In this document: positions 8,315-17,609 of the stretch, piece by piece | Position numbering within the stretch: position 1 is the stretch's first letter | Layout: every line of letters starts with the position of its first letter | Origin: Terriglobia bacterium | GTDB taxonomy: Bacteria > Acidobacteriota > Thermoanaerobaculia > Thermoanaerobaculales > Thermoanaerobaculaceae | Assembly (NCBI GenBank): GCA_020073245.1 | Contig: JAIQFQ010000009.1 | Coordinates: 1 to 64,000, forward strand | Direction of reading: 5' to 3' | Length of the DNA stretch: 64,000 nucleotides | Translations under genes and position numbers: made by a program | Notes under the pieces: generated by a model | Told to the model about the DNA's origin: nothing | Seen by the model: the letters and a program-made list of their open reading frames with translations, nothing else | Database searches by the model: none

Positions 8315-10116
8315 GGCTCGGCGCCGCCATTGGCCGGCTGGAGAAGGGAGCGCTCGCCGCGACGTTTCTGGCGGCGATCGTGCTGCCGCTCTCGGACGCC
8401 GTGGGAAGGCCACTGGGGGGACTGCACGTTCCGGGCTCGGCCTCGATCATCCAGCTCCTGACGCTCTGGCTCGCGTTCCTCGGCGGGCTCCTGGCGGTCC
8501 GGGAGAGCGGACATCTCACACTTTCGACCGTTGAGCTGTTCCCGGAGGGGAGCCGACGGCGGCGCGTCGTGCGGGTCTTCGTGTACGCCGTCGCCGCAGC
8601 GGTCACGGCCGTGCTCGCGTATGGCGCCTTCGGCGTTGTGATGGCGGACAGGCAGCAAGGGCAGATGCTGCCGGCCGGCGTGCCGGTGTGGGTGGGCGAG
8701 TGCATCATGCCGCTCGCCCTCGCCCTGATGTCGCTGAGGTTCGTGCTGAAGGCGTCAGCCCGTCTCCGCGGCCGGACGGTGGCCCTGGTGGCCGTGGCCG
8801 GAGTGTTCGCCCTCAACTTCTTGCCCCGGCCTGCGGGCACGGGGTTCTGGCTCCTGTTTGAAGCGATCGCGGTCGCGGTGCTTGTGGGCGCGCCGGTGTT
8901 CGTCGGGATGGCCGGCGGCGCCCTGTTGCTCTTCTTCTCGCAGGGGACGCCGGTTTCCGCGGTCCCGGCCGAGATCTATAGGCTGATCGGTTCCCCGACG
9001 CTACCCGCAATCCCCCTGCTGACCGCCTGCGGCTTTGTGCTCGCCGGATCCAGGGCGGCGGACCGCCTCGTTCGGTTCTTCCGGGCGCTCTCGGGGTGGA
9101 TGACTGGGGGGACTGCAGTGCTCGTCGCCCTCGTGTGCGCCGTGTTCACGACCTTCACCGGAGGCTCCGGGATCACGATCATCGCCCTCGGTGGGCTGGT
9201 CTACCCGATCTTGCGGGAGGAGGGCTATCCCGAGGGGTTCTCGCTGGGTCTGGTGACGGCAGCTGGCAGCCTCGGGCTGCTCTTTCCGCCGTCGCTGCCG
9301 GTGATCCTGTACAGCGTGGTGGCGAACGTCCCCGCCGATCAACTCTACCTCGCAGGCGTGGTGCCGGGCCTCGTTCTCGTGCTCCTGGTGGCGGCCTACG
9401 GAGTGTGGGCCGGGCGGCGTGCGGGGGCAGCCAGGACCTCGTTCTCGTGGAGCGAGGTCGCCTCGGCGACGTGGGAGGCGAAGTGGGAGCTGATGCTGCC
9501 GATGCTGGTCATCGGTCTGTTCGCGAGCGGCCTCGCCTCATTGGTCGAGGCATCGGCCGCGGCGGCGGCGTTCGCGATCGTGGTGGAGTGCTTCGTAACA
9601 CGGGACATCCACCCGACCCGCGACCTGCCGCGAGTGCTCCTGAAGGGCGGTGTCCTCGTGGGCGGCGTGCTGATCCTCCTGGCGAGCGCCATGGGGCTCA
9701 CCTCGTATCTGGTGGACGTCCAACTTCCCAGCAAGCTGCTCTTGTTCGTCCAGGCGCACGTGCACTCGCAGCTGGTGTTTCTGCTCGTGCTCAACCTGCT
9801 CCTCCTCGTGCTCGGGAGCGTCCTCGAGATCTACTCGGCGATCGTGATCCTCGCCCCGCTGGTCGTACCGCTCGGCGTGGCGTTCGGCGTCCACCCCGTC
9901 CACCTCGGCGTCATATTCCTCGCGAACCTCGAGCTCGGGTTCCTGTTCCCCCCGGTGGGTTTGAACCTGTTCCTGTCTTCCTCCCGATTTGGCAAGCCGA
10001 TGACCCTCCTCTACCGCAGCATCGTCCCGTTCCTCGTGATCAGCGCGTTTGGCGTCCTGCTGATCACATACGCGCCGGTGCTCTCGGTGGGCGTGCTGAA
10101 GCTTTTCGGCAAGTGA
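8311..10116 (+). CDS. Fused TRAP transporter permease DctQM
   Basis: 601 residues beginning at TTG 8311. Residues 1 to about 170 form the small four-helix DctQ subunit (LLTLWLAFLGGLLAVRESGHL); from about 190 the large DctM subunit follows (FVGMAGGALLLFF, FTGGSGITIIALGGLVYP, GLLFPPSLPVILYS, and LELGFLFPPVGLNLFL near the end). It uses an ion gradient to import the DctP-bound ligand. QM fusion is known in several TRAP systems and is commonly seen beside TatT. The overlap with dctP supports one transcript. Confidence 0.9.
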   Translation: MRLGAAIGRLEKGALAATFLAAIVLPLSDAVGRPLGGLHVPGSASIIQLLTLWLAFLGGLLAVRESGHLTLSTVELFPEGSRRRRVVRVFVYAVAAAVTAVLAYGAFGVVMADRQQGQMLPAGVPVWVGECIMPLALALMSLRFVLKASARLRGRTVALVAVAGVFALNFLPRPAGTGFWLLFEAIAVAVLVGAPVFVGMAGGALLLFFSQGTPVSAVPAEIYRLIGSPTLPAIPLLTACGFVLAGSRAADRLVRFFRALSGWMTGGTAVLVALVCAVFTTFTGGSGITIIALGGLVYPILREEGYPEGFSLGLVTAAGSLGLLFPPSLPVILYSVVANVPADQLYLAGVVPGLVLVLLVAAYGVWAGRRAGAARTSFSWSEVASATWEAKWELMLPMLVIGLFASGLASLVEASAAAAAFAIVVECFVTRDIHPTRDLPRVLLKGGVLVGGVLILLASAMGLTSYLVDVQLPSKLLLFVQAHVHSQLVFLLVLNLLLLVLGSVLEIYSAIVILAPLVVPLGVAFGVHPVHLGVIFLANLELGFLFPPVGLNLFLSSSRFGKPMTLLYRSIVPFLVISAFGVLLITYAPVLSVGVLKLFGK

Positions 10117-10293
10117 TTGAGGCGCCGCCAGTCTCCGACCGTCTGCGGCGTCAGGCTACGGCGCCCAGCGTCCTCATGTAGCCTCCGGCTACACTCCGGC
10201 GCGGGCGCCTCGCCTTCCTTGCATCCGGCCGAATCCGGGCGGCGCGGCTACCCGCCTCAGTCCAACGCCCTGCCAATGATGGCGGGCCACTGT

Positions 10294-10321
10294 CGTTCAC
10301 GGGGCCCGGACCACGGTCTTT
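10294..10321. repeat. Heptameric-period repeat, weak copy
   Basis: Four consecutive 7-bp units end at the last base of the nitroreductase gene: CGTTCAC, GGGGCCC, GGACCAC, GGTCTTT. The last two closely match the units at 45269-45289 (GGACCAC, TGACCAC, GGTCTTT). It lies in the 204-bp spacer between the convergent dctQM and nitroreductase genes, which otherwise holds GC-rich imperfect inverted repeats and no gene. Confidence 0.4.
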
Positions 10322-10827
10322 CAGTCCGTCAGGAAGATCACGATCTCAGTCGCCGGCCTGCGCTCGCGCCGCGGCGGGGCCTCGAGCGGGTGGCCGACCG
10401 GGACCAGGGCCACGGGGCGCCATCCGGCCGGAAGCCCCAGGGCTTTTGCAGCCGACGCCTCGTCGAACGCGCCGACCCAACAGCTTGCCAGTCCCAATTC
10501 GGAGGCGGCGATCAGGATGTTCTGGGTGGCGGCGGCGGTGTCCTGCAGCACGTACAGCGACCTGCCTCGCTCGCCGTAGCGCCGGGCGGACTCCTCTGGC
10601 ACGGCACAAACCGCGATCACCACGGGAGCATCGGCCACGAACTCCTGCCCGGCCGAACGAGCGAGGCTTTGCCGGCGCCGGGGCGATGTGACTGCGACGA
10701 ACCGCCAAGGTTGGACGTTCCCGGCGGACGGAGCCCAGCGCGCGGCCTCCAGAAGGTGCCCCATCTCGGAGTCGGTCAGAGGGGCCGGCGCAAAACGGCG
10801 GCACGAGAAGCGTTGCAGCAGGGCCAT
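10321..10827 (-). CDS. Nitroreductase-family flavoprotein
   Basis: 168 residues. SCRRFAPAPL at the N-terminus gives the FMN-phosphate contacts; APSAGNVQPWRF is the signature loop; ASCWVGAFDE and WRPVALVPVGHP complete the family pattern. It is a small NAD(P)H-dependent FMN enzyme; the substrate is unknown. The start was moved to ATG 10827, because GGAGG sits five bases upstream of it; the longer TTG start at 10875 has no such site. The gene is divergent from the SDR gene, so the short spacer probably carries both promoters. Confidence 0.85.
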   Translation of the reverse strand: MALLQRFSCRRFAPAPLTDSEMGHLLEAARWAPSAGNVQPWRFVAVTSPRRRQSLARSAGQEFVADAPVVIAVCAVPEESARRYGERGRSLYVLQDTAAATQNILIAASELGLASCWVGAFDEASAAKALGLPAGWRPVALVPVGHPLEAPPRRERRPATEIVIFLTD

Positions 10828-10952
10828 GAAGACCTCCGCGGGATCGATTGTCGGCTCGTCGCTGGACCGGGGCAAGAGCGCGGGTCGGCCCCGGGCGGGG
10901 CTGGTATGCTTCGGGCAATCGAAACCGGTTGGGGCAACGGAAGGGGGGAAGG

Positions 10953-11669
10953 ATGTTCGATTTCTCGAGTCGGGTCGCGATCGTCACCGGCGCAGCCGGC
11001 AATCTGGGCCAGGCGGTGGCACGGGCGTTCCAGGCGTCCCGGGCGCGCACCGTCCTGGCGGATCGCGACGGGTTGCGCCTGCAACAGATCTTCCCGGATC
11101 TGCGGGGCTCGCGCGAGCACCTGCTCGCCGAGGGCATCGATCTCACGGTGGAGGGCGCGCTCGACGGGGTTGTCGCTCAGACCGTGGAGCTCTTCGGGCG
11201 TGTCGACGTCATGGTCAACACGGTGGGTGGCTTTCGGGCCGGAACGCCCGTTCACCAGTCTCCGCTGGAGACGTGGGACTTTCTGCTCGGGCTCAACCTG
11301 AGGACAAGCCTGGTGGCAGCCAAGGCTGTCATCCCGGTGATGCTCCGCCAAGGCAACGGGAAGATCGTCATGGTTGCGGCCCGTGCGGCTTGGGCAGGCG
11401 GGGCGAACATGGCGGCGTACTCGGCGAGCAAGGCGGCCGTCATGCGCCTCACGGAAAGCCTGGCGGCCGAGCTGAAGGCTTCCGGAATCAACGTCAACTG
11501 CGTGGCGCCGGGCACGCTCGATACCGCTGCCAATCGGCAAGACCAGCCCGCGGCCGATCACTCCAAGTGGGTCGCGCCGGAAGCCGTCGCCGATGTGATC
11601 CTGTTCCTGGCCTCCGACGCAGCCCGGGGCGTCCATGGCGCGGCGCTGCCGGTCCTCGGTTTGAGCTGA
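10953..11669 (+). CDS. Short-chain dehydrogenase/reductase
   Basis: 238 residues. The NAD(P)-binding glycine motif is TGAAGNLG (residues 11-18), and the active-site YxxxK is YSASK. The segment that normally carries the catalytic Ser (as in NISS) reads VMVAARAA here, so the usual Ser appears to be Ala. Activity may be weakened, or supported by another residue. The substrate is unknown. The ATG at 10953 has AAGGGGGGAAGG immediately upstream, and it is the only start consistent with the Rossmann fold beginning at residue 6. Confidence 0.85.
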   Translation: MFDFSSRVAIVTGAAGNLGQAVARAFQASRARTVLADRDGLRLQQIFPDLRGSREHLLAEGIDLTVEGALDGVVAQTVELFGRVDVMVNTVGGFRAGTPVHQSPLETWDFLLGLNLRTSLVAAKAVIPVMLRQGNGKIVMVAARAAWAGGANMAAYSASKAAVMRLTESLAAELKASGINVNCVAPGTLDTAANRQDQPAADHSKWVAPEAVADVILFLASDAARGVHGAALPVLGLS

Positions 11670-11781
11670 ATGGCGGGCCGGCTCCGTCTTGATGATCCAT
11701 GACGGTCGAAACGTTGTGGGGTATCATCCGCGGACGCCCGCCGACCGGTACGCACTGGGTCAGGGCTCGAAAGGAGTCAGC

Positions 11782-12246
11782 ATGAATCACGAGCGAATCG
11801 TTCGATTCGGTCTTATCTGGGCCGCATCTCTGGCCGCGGGAATCGCGTTGGTTGCTCCCGTTGTGGCTCGCGGCGACGAACCTGCAAAGGCGGGCACGGT
11901 GGACGAAAAAGTGATCACGACCAAATCGGGGCTGAAGTACGTGGAATTGAAGGCGGGTGCGGGAGCCGAGGCAAAGGCCGGCCAGACCGTGACCGTGCAC
12001 TACACCGGCCACTTCGAGGACGGCAAGGTGTTCGACTCCAGCGTGGGGAAGAGCCCCTTTGTCTTTCCGCTCGGGGCAGGCCGCGTGATCAAGGGATGGG
12101 ACGAAGGTGTCGCCGGGATGAAGGTCGGCGGGAAGCGGAAGCTCATCGTCCCCGGGAAGCTGGCGTACGGCGAGCGCGGCTACCCCGGCGTGATCCCGCC
12201 CAACGCGACGCTGGTCTTCGAGGTCGAGTTGCTCGACGTGAAGTAG
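11782..12246 (+). CDS. FKBP-type peptidyl-prolyl cis-trans isomerase, exported
   Basis: 154 residues. A signal peptide covers residues 1 to about 31. The FKBP domain follows: [38 protein letters not shown] and the final [14 protein letters not shown] strand. Key pocket aromatics (Tyr, Phe, Trp of KGWDEG) are present. It catalyses proline isomerisation during folding, most likely in the periplasm. The ATG at 11782 follows AAGGAG. It is a single-domain form without the dimerisation arm of FkpA or FklB. Confidence 0.92.
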   Translation: MNHERIVRFGLIWAASLAAGIALVAPVVARGDEPAKAGTVDEKVITTKSGLKYVELKAGAGAEAKAGQTVTVHYTGHFEDGKVFDSSVGKSPFVFPLGAGRVIKGWDEGVAGMKVGGKRKLIVPGKLAYGERGYPGVIPPNATLVFEVELLDVK

Positions 12247-12261
12247 CCGGCGGCGAGAAAC

Positions 12262-12382
12262 AGTCGAAAGTTGATGGTGGACGCCTGCCGACCAGCGGCC
12301 CAGATCTTCCCTCATCTCGGAGAGCTCAGGGAAGCGTTCGGCCCCTTTTGACTCTTGACTTTTGACTTTTGACTTTTGACCT
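12262..12382. repeat. Heptameric repeat: five TTGACTT-like units with a short inverted left arm
   Basis: Bases 12348-12382 are five tandem 7-mers: TTGACTC, TTGACTT three times, TTGACCT. At 12262-12275 two 7-mers (AGTCGAA, AGTTGAT) are close to the reverse complement of the unit, so the spacer may fold with an 80-base loop. It occupies the spacer between the convergent FKBP and VWFA genes. Confidence 0.8.
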
Positions 12383-12395
12383 TTTACTTCGCTTC

Positions 12396-13445
12396 TCAGT
12401 CCTCGTACCCCGGTTTTGCGAGGACTGTCCAGTTGGTGCCGACGACCTCCACTGAGATCGTGTGGTAGCCGTGCGGGCCCCGGAGCGCCTCGACCTCGAG
12501 GACGTAATACCCCGCAAGCGCCCCTTCGACTCGGGTCATCGCCTGGCCGGGGAAGAGGTTGGTCTTCGCGTAGAAGCCGCCCGTGTCCTCCGCAACCTGC
12601 CGCAGGCCCACCTCCAGGTCATGGAAATCGGCATCGGTGACGTCGATCGCGAACACGGAGACACGGCCCCGGACCAGCGCGGCGCGCGCCGGCGCGTAGT
12701 CGCGGCCCATCGTCACGGTGCGCATCGTCGAGTCGCCCGAAAGATGACCGAGGCCCCAGCCGAAGAACACGAGCGACTTGGAGCCTGGGAGCTTCTCGAG
12801 CGCCCGCGCAACAACTAACAGGCCGGTCTCGGGTGACGCCGCCCGCTTGGCGGCGTCACGATCGAAGAAGGGCACGAGGGACGGAAACGGGGATGGCGGG
12901 ACGTTGTCCTCGCCGCCGAAGCGTATCGAGCGATGAATCGCAGCGGTGAGGCGCTCGCGGTCGGCCGTGAAGTCCTGTCGCAGCTCGAGGTGAGAATCGA
13001 AGGACAGCACGGCCACTCGGTCGGAAGGTTGGAGGGTCGCGAGAAACCTGATCGCCCTGGCCTTCATGTGCATCAGCCCGGTAAGGCGCGCCGGCGCGAA
13101 GTCCGACTGGAAGAAGAAGACGACGAGACGCCCCGGTGGTGCGGTCTGAGCGCCGCTTTCTGCCGCCTGCTCGGGGGTCAGTCCCTCCGCGAAGGGTTCG
13201 GTTCCTTCCACCCACTCGAGCGACTTGACGGTTGTCGGACGCCGGTCGATGAAGACGCGGAAGTCGTTCGGCGAAAGGGAGGTGACCGGGTCGCCTCGCC
13301 GGTCCACCACGCGAGCGTCGACCAGCACTCGGTGGACCTCGACGTGGTCCTGTACCCGCATCTGTTGCGCCGGCAGGGGAGGCGACTGCACCGCCGCCGC
13401 ACATGCGAGGCCGATCGAGAACTTCAGGCGTGTGCCAGTGCCCAT
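12396..13445 (-). CDS. VWFA-related protein of the acidobacterial type, exported
   Basis: 349 residues from ATG 13445, with a signal peptide ending near PPLPAQ. The layout matches the VWFA-related family common in Acidobacteriota: a beta-rich segment (VLVDARVVDRRGDPVTSLSP, DFRVFIDRRP), then a von Willebrand A-like core (VAVLSFDSHLELRQDFT, GSKSLVFFGWG, VFAIDVTDADFHDL). The canonical MIDAS DxSxS is not evident: the strand that should carry it reads VVFFFQSDFAP. Function is unknown. A start 12 codons upstream is possible but would only lengthen the signal region. It is 20 bp downstream of the PLP enzyme gene on the same strand. Confidence 0.8.
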   Translation of the reverse strand: MGTGTRLKFSIGLACAAAVQSPPLPAQQMRVQDHVEVHRVLVDARVVDRRGDPVTSLSPNDFRVFIDRRPTTVKSLEWVEGTEPFAEGLTPEQAAESGAQTAPPGRLVVFFFQSDFAPARLTGLMHMKARAIRFLATLQPSDRVAVLSFDSHLELRQDFTADRERLTAAIHRSIRFGGEDNVPPSPFPSLVPFFDRDAAKRAASPETGLLVVARALEKLPGSKSLVFFGWGLGHLSGDSTMRTVTMGRDYAPARAALVRGRVSVFAIDVTDADFHDLEVGLRQVAEDTGGFYAKTNLFPGQAMTRVEGALAGYYVLEVEALRGPHGYHTISVEVVGTNWTVLAKPGYED

Positions 13446-13465
13446 GGCCGGGGGATCGACACCGT

Positions 13466-14422
13466 TTACCGCCGGACCCACGGCAACTGATCGAGGTCCA
13501 CGTTCCCTCCGGACAGGATGATGCCGACCCGCAGCCCGCGGGCCCGGAATGCCCCCTCGATCAAAGCGCCAACGGGCACTGCGGCGGATGGCTCGATCAC
13601 GACCTTCATGCGCTCCCAGACGTGTCGCATGGCGGCCACGATCGCATCCTCGCTCACGGTCACGATCTCGGCGACGCGCTCTCTGATGATGGCAAAGGTG
13701 AGCGTCCCGAGAGACGTCAGGAGGCCATCGGCGATGGTCTGCGGATCGACCGACGGCACGATCCTGCCTTCCTTCAGAGACCGGAAGGCATCGTCGGCGG
13801 CCGCCGGCTCCGCAGCTACGACGCGCGTCCGGGGCGAGAGGCTGGCCACGGCGATCGCGGTGCCCGAGAGGAGGCCCCCGCCGCCCACCGGCGTCATCAC
13901 GACATCGAGGTCCTGGACGTCCTCGAGGAGCTCCAAAGCGGCAGTTCCCTGCCCCGCAATCACCCGGGGGTCGTTGAAAGGGTGAATGACGGTGGCGCCC
14001 GTCTCGGCGATCACGGACTCCAGCATCGCCTCACGCGCCGCGAGGGTGGGCTCGCAGGCCACGATCCGGCCGCCATACTCCACAACCGCTGCCCGTTTGA
14101 CGGCCCTCGAGGTGCGGGGCATGACGACATGGGCCTGTACTCCGCGCAGGCGGGCCGCCAGCGACAACGCCGCGGCGTGGTTGCCGGACGAGTGCGTGGC
14201 GACCCCCCTGCGGGCGTCCCGGTCGGAGAGGGAGAAGACCGCATTCGTGGCGCCTCGGAACTTGAAGGCGCCCACCTTCTGGAAGTTCTCACACTTGAAG
14301 AACAGGCGCGCCCCCATCATGGTGTCAAGGCTCGAGCACGTGAGCACAGGGGTCCTGTGCGCCCACGGGCCGATCCGCTCGGCCGCGGCGCGAAGGTCGT
14401 CGATCGTCGGAACGGAGGCCAT
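13466..14422 (-). CDS. PLP-dependent threonine dehydratase / serine racemase
   Basis: 318 residues from ATG 14422 (MASVPTIDDL). The PLP lysine lies in FKFRGATNAV, the substrate loop is SSGNHAAALS, and the PLP-phosphate glycine loop is PVGGGGLLSG. Fold type II; the length corresponds to the short catabolic form without a C-terminal regulatory ACT domain, so either threonine deamination or serine racemisation/deamination is possible. A longer frame exists upstream but is an artefact overlapping mutL. It probably shares a transcript with mutL upstream and the VWFA gene downstream. Confidence 0.88.
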   Translation of the reverse strand: MASVPTIDDLRAAAERIGPWAHRTPVLTCSSLDTMMGARLFFKCENFQKVGAFKFRGATNAVFSLSDRDARRGVATHSSGNHAAALSLAARLRGVQAHVVMPRTSRAVKRAAVVEYGGRIVACEPTLAAREAMLESVIAETGATVIHPFNDPRVIAGQGTAALELLEDVQDLDVVMTPVGGGGLLSGTAIAVASLSPRTRVVAAEPAAADDAFRSLKEGRIVPSVDPQTIADGLLTSLGTLTFAIIRERVAEIVTVSEDAIVAAMRHVWERMKVVIEPSAAVPVGALIEGAFRARGLRVGIILSGGNVDLDQLPWVRR

Positions 14423-14546
14423 TCGTCTGCCGCACCTCTCCGGCCGAGTGTAGCGCGGCGGAGAAAGCTCGTGATTCGCCCTTTGAACCTGCCCGGGCGG
14501 GCCGCCACCCCATCGGTGCCTCGGTTGCGGCAAGACCGGGAGCCTC

Positions 14547-16250
14547 TCAGCGCCGGCCGATGCGTCGCTCGATCTCGTCGTGGGGAAGACGGAGGACGAT
14601 GGGTCGTCCGTGGGGACACCGGTGCGGGTCGCGAACCCGGGCGAGGTCGGCCAGCAGTGCCTGGGCCTCGGCCGCCGAGAGGGACCAGTTCTTCTTGATC
14701 GCGGCCTGACACGCGAGCGACGCCGCGGCGCGCTCGCGCAGTGTGCCGCCCGGGACGGCAGCCTCGCCGAGGTCGGTGAGGAGCTGGCGGAGCATGGCGG
14801 CCGCACGCGCCGCCGGCAGCGGGGCGGGGAGGGCCAGCACGCGGACCGTTGCGCCCGATGCCGCCTCGATCTCGAGCCCGAGAGCCTCGAGCTCCGGCGC
14901 CGCCTCGAGTGCGAGCGCTGCCAGCGCGGGGGGCAGCTCCACGATCTCGGGGAGGAGGAGCCGCTGGACCGTCGGTCCCGTCTGGTCGGCCAAGAGGTCC
15001 TCGTACAGCACCCGCTCGTGCGCGACGTGCTGGTCGATCAGCACCAGGCCGTCGTCGTCCTCGAGGACGAGGTAGGTGCCGCGGTACTGCCCAATGTACC
15101 GGCCCCAACGCGTTGGAGCGGCGGCGGACAGAGCAGCCGCTGGGACCGGCGGCGATGCCTCGTACACGCGCAGCTGGTCGGGCGACCCGGCGTACGGCGG
15201 CCAGGGGCCACCCAGGGGCAGCGATGGGGCGGGGGATGTCGAAACGGGCACCGAGACGACGCGGCGTACCTCCACCGGTCCGTGCATGGTGACGCGCGCG
15301 GCGGCCAGCGCCTGCGTGACTGCGCTCATGACGCGGCCGGGGTCGGCAAAACGCACCTCCGCCTTGGCGGGATGGACGTTGACGTCCACCTCACCGGCGG
15401 GGAGCTGGAGGTGGAGGTAGGCATCCGCTTCGAGGGCGCCGGAGGGACCCCTGAGTGCGCGATTGACCGCGCCCGAGAGGAGGCGGTCGCGAACGGCCCG
15501 GCCGTTGACCGCCACCACCATGTCCCGCGAGCCGCTGGGCGGGAGGAGGAAACCGGTCACGGTCACCGGGCCGAAGGTGTGCCGGACCGGTCGGGCTTGG
15601 CGGGCGCGTGCGGGGCCGACCAGATCGGGGAGCCGCTGACCGAGATCGCGCGCCGGCGGCAACTGGAGGATCGCGCGCCTTCCGTGCTCGACGGCGAACC
15701 CTACCTCGGGCCTGACGAAGGCCAGCGCCGTCAACGCGGCCACGGAATGGCGGAGTTCGGTCGCCTCGGAGCGCAGGAACTTCAGGCGCGCCGGCAGGCG
15801 GACGAAGATGTCGCGAACCGTAACGGTCGTACCGCGCGGCCGGGCGCACGGCGCGACGCGAACGACCCGCCCGAACTCCACCTCGACCCGTGTTCCCTCG
15901 CCGTCGGCGGCGGCGGTCTCCAGCGTGAGGCGGCACGCTGCCGCGATCGATGGCAGCGCCTCGCCCCGGAACCCCAGGGTGGCGATGCGGTCGAGATCGG
16001 CGGCGTCAGCGATTTTGGATGTGGCGTGACGCTCGAGGGCCAGGAGCGCGTCGTCGGGGTCCATCCCGCTGCCGTCGTCCTCGACCTCGACCAGCTCGCG
16101 GCCGCCCGCAAGCAGGCGGATCTTTACGTTCCGGGCGTCGGCATCGAGGGCGTTCTCGACGAGTTCCTTCACCACGGACGCCGGCCGCTCGACGACTTCG
16201 CCCGCCGCGATCTGGTTGATGAGGGTGTCCGGAAGTAGGTGGATTCGAGC
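14547..16250 (-). CDS. mutL: DNA mismatch repair protein MutL
   Basis: 567 residues if started at GTG 16250, which gives the family's usual opening (ARIHLLPDTLINQIAAGEVV). An alternative GTG at 16268 adds six residues. The N-terminal GHKL ATPase has NQIAAGEVVERP, DDGSGM, and GFRGEAL. The C-terminal domain has DQHVAHERVLYE, corresponding to the DQHA(x)2E(x)4E endonuclease motif, and CPHGRP, so it should be a nicking MutL rather than the E. coli type. It couples MutS mismatch recognition to strand incision. No mutS is in the window. Confidence 0.93.
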   Translation of the reverse strand, partial: ARIHLLPDTLINQIAAGEVVERPASVVKELVENALDADARNVKIRLLAGGRELVEVEDDGSGMDPDDALLALERHATSKIADAADLDRIATLGFRGEALPSIAAACRLTLETAAADGEGTRVEVEFGRVVRVAPCARPRGTTVTVRDIFVRLPARLKFLRSEATELRHSVAALTALAFVRPEVGFAVEHGRRAILQLPPARDLGQRLPDLVGPARARQARPVRHTFGPVTVTGFLLPPSGSRDMVVAVNGRAVRDRLLSGAVNRALRGPSGALEADAYLHLQLPAGEVDVNVHPAKAEVRFADPGRVMSAVTQALAAARVTMHGPVEVRRVVSVPVSTSPAPSLPLGGPWPPYAGSPDQLRVYEASPPVPAAALSAAAPTRWGRYIGQYRGTYLVLEDDDGLVLIDQHVAHERVLYEDLLADQTGPTVQRLLLPEIVELPPALAALALEAAPELEALGLEIEAASGATVRVLALPAPLPAARAAAMLRQLLTDLGEAAVPGGTLRERAAASLACQAAIKKNWSLSAAEAQALLADLARVRDPHRCPHGRPIVLRLPHDEIERRIGRR

Positions 16251-16322
16251 CACGGGCCGAAGGTACACGAGACGGGGACGGGTTGGAAGGGTGGTCCAAA
16301 TGGTGCGTAGAATGGCGACGAG

Positions 16323-17492
16323 GTGGCTAGCGTGGACTTCGAGTTCTCAGAGCAACAGCGGATGGTGCGGGACATGGTGCGGGCGTTCGCGTCCGAGCGG
16401 TTGAGACCGGGCGCGTCCGCGAGAGACGAGAAAGGGGAGTTTCCGGCTGATATCTTCCGGGAGCTCGGCGAGCTCGGGCTCCTCGGGATGTTGACGCCCG
16501 AGTCCTACGGCGGCGCCGGCATGGACGCGCTCTCGTACCTGCTCGCCATCGAGGAGATTGCCCGAGCCGACGCCAGCGTGGCCGTGGGCGTCTCGGTGAC
16601 CAATTCCGTCTGTCAATGGCCGATCGCGCGGTTCGGCAGCGAGACCCTCAAGCGCAGCGTGCTTCCGCCACTGGCTAGGGGCGATGTCCTGGGCGGGATC
16701 ATGCTCACGGAACCAGGCGCAGGCTCGGACCTCGCCTCGCTGCGCACAACGTACCGCGTCGAGGGCGACCGGTTCCTTCTCTCCGGGTCGAAGGCGTGGA
16801 TCACGAGCGCTGGCGTTGCCGCGACGTTCGTGGTCCTGGCGACGCGGGATGCATCGCTGGGAGCGAAGGGAATCTCGGCGTTCGTGCTCGACGCCAGGCA
16901 GCCGGGCGTGGTGGTGCACCCGCCAGAAAGAAAGATGGGTCTGCGGTCCTCGGTGACCGCCGCGGTGACGCTCGAGGACGCCGAGGTGCCCACCACCGCC
17001 ATGCTGGGGAGCGAGGGGGAGGGGATGAAGGTCGCCCTCGCCACGCTGGACCACTCGCGGCTGGGGATTGCGGCGCAGGCGCTGGGGATCGCGCAGGCCG
17101 CGTTCGACGAGGCAATCACCTACGCCAAACAGCGGGAGCAGTTCGGAAAGCCGATTATCGAGCACCAGGCGGTCGGCTTCCGGCTCGCGGACATGGACGC
17201 CGAGCTCGAGGCCTCGCGCTGGCTCACGTACAGGGCGGCGTGGCTTTCCGAGAGGCCGGGCAGGCTCAGCAGGACGAGCGCCCAGGCCAAGCTGGTCGCG
17301 AGCGAGATGGCCAACCGCGTGGTAGCGCTGGCGGTCCAGGTGCACGGCGGTTACGGTTTTTCGCGGGAGTTCGCGGTGGAGCGCCTCTACCGCGACGCCA
17401 GGGTCACGACCATCTACGAGGGGACCAGCGAGGTGCAGCGCATGGTGATCGCACGGGCGCTTCGCGACCTCGAGACGACCGCTCCGGCGTGA
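16323..17492 (+). CDS. Acyl-CoA dehydrogenase
   Basis: 389 residues from GTG 16323. Family signatures are MLTEPGAGSDLASLRT and the C-terminal QVHGGYGFSREFAVERLYRD and IYEGTSEVQR; the latter contains the catalytic-glutamate region (YEGTSE) of short/medium-chain enzymes. FAD-dependent; introduces the alpha-beta double bond of fatty or branched acyl-CoA and passes electrons to ETF. No etf genes lie nearby. It is divergent from mutL, with a 72-bp spacer to the preferred mutL start. Confidence 0.92.
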   Translation: MASVDFEFSEQQRMVRDMVRAFASERLRPGASARDEKGEFPADIFRELGELGLLGMLTPESYGGAGMDALSYLLAIEEIARADASVAVGVSVTNSVCQWPIARFGSETLKRSVLPPLARGDVLGGIMLTEPGAGSDLASLRTTYRVEGDRFLLSGSKAWITSAGVAATFVVLATRDASLGAKGISAFVLDARQPGVVVHPPERKMGLRSSVTAAVTLEDAEVPTTAMLGSEGEGMKVALATLDHSRLGIAAQALGIAQAAFDEAITYAKQREQFGKPIIEHQAVGFRLADMDAELEASRWLTYRAAWLSERPGRLSRTSAQAKLVASEMANRVVALAVQVHGGYGFSREFAVERLYRDARVTTIYEGTSEVQRMVIARALRDLETTAPA

Positions 17493-17513
17493 GCATCGGC
17501 GGCCGGAAGACAT

Positions 17514-17604
17514 GACGCGCCGGGGATCCGGCGCGTCAGTAACCGACCCTTCGAGGGGTTGTCAAGCAGGGATGAGGCCTCAGGGGGGCGCGCTCTGCGC
17601 CCCC
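17514..17604. terminator. Two strong hairpins between convergent genes, probable bidirectional terminator
   Basis: Hairpin 1: GACGCGCCGG (17514-17523) and CCGGCGCGTC (17528-17537) with loop GGAT. Hairpin 2: GGGGGCGC (17584-17591) and GCGCCCCC (17597-17604) with loop GCTCT. There is no T run, so intrinsic termination is not certain; position between the convergent acyl-CoA dehydrogenase and hsp20 genes makes an end-of-transcript role likely. Confidence 0.55.
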
Positions 17605-17609
17605 GACAT

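Noticed and set aside
12348..12382. CRISPR or phage-type repeat array
   Set aside because: Units are 7 bp without spacers; this is a short tandem repeat, not CRISPR.
14423..14806. Longer threonine dehydratase with 128 extra residues
   Set aside because: The extra part is an arginine/proline-rich shadow of mutL; the family begins at MASVPTIDDL.
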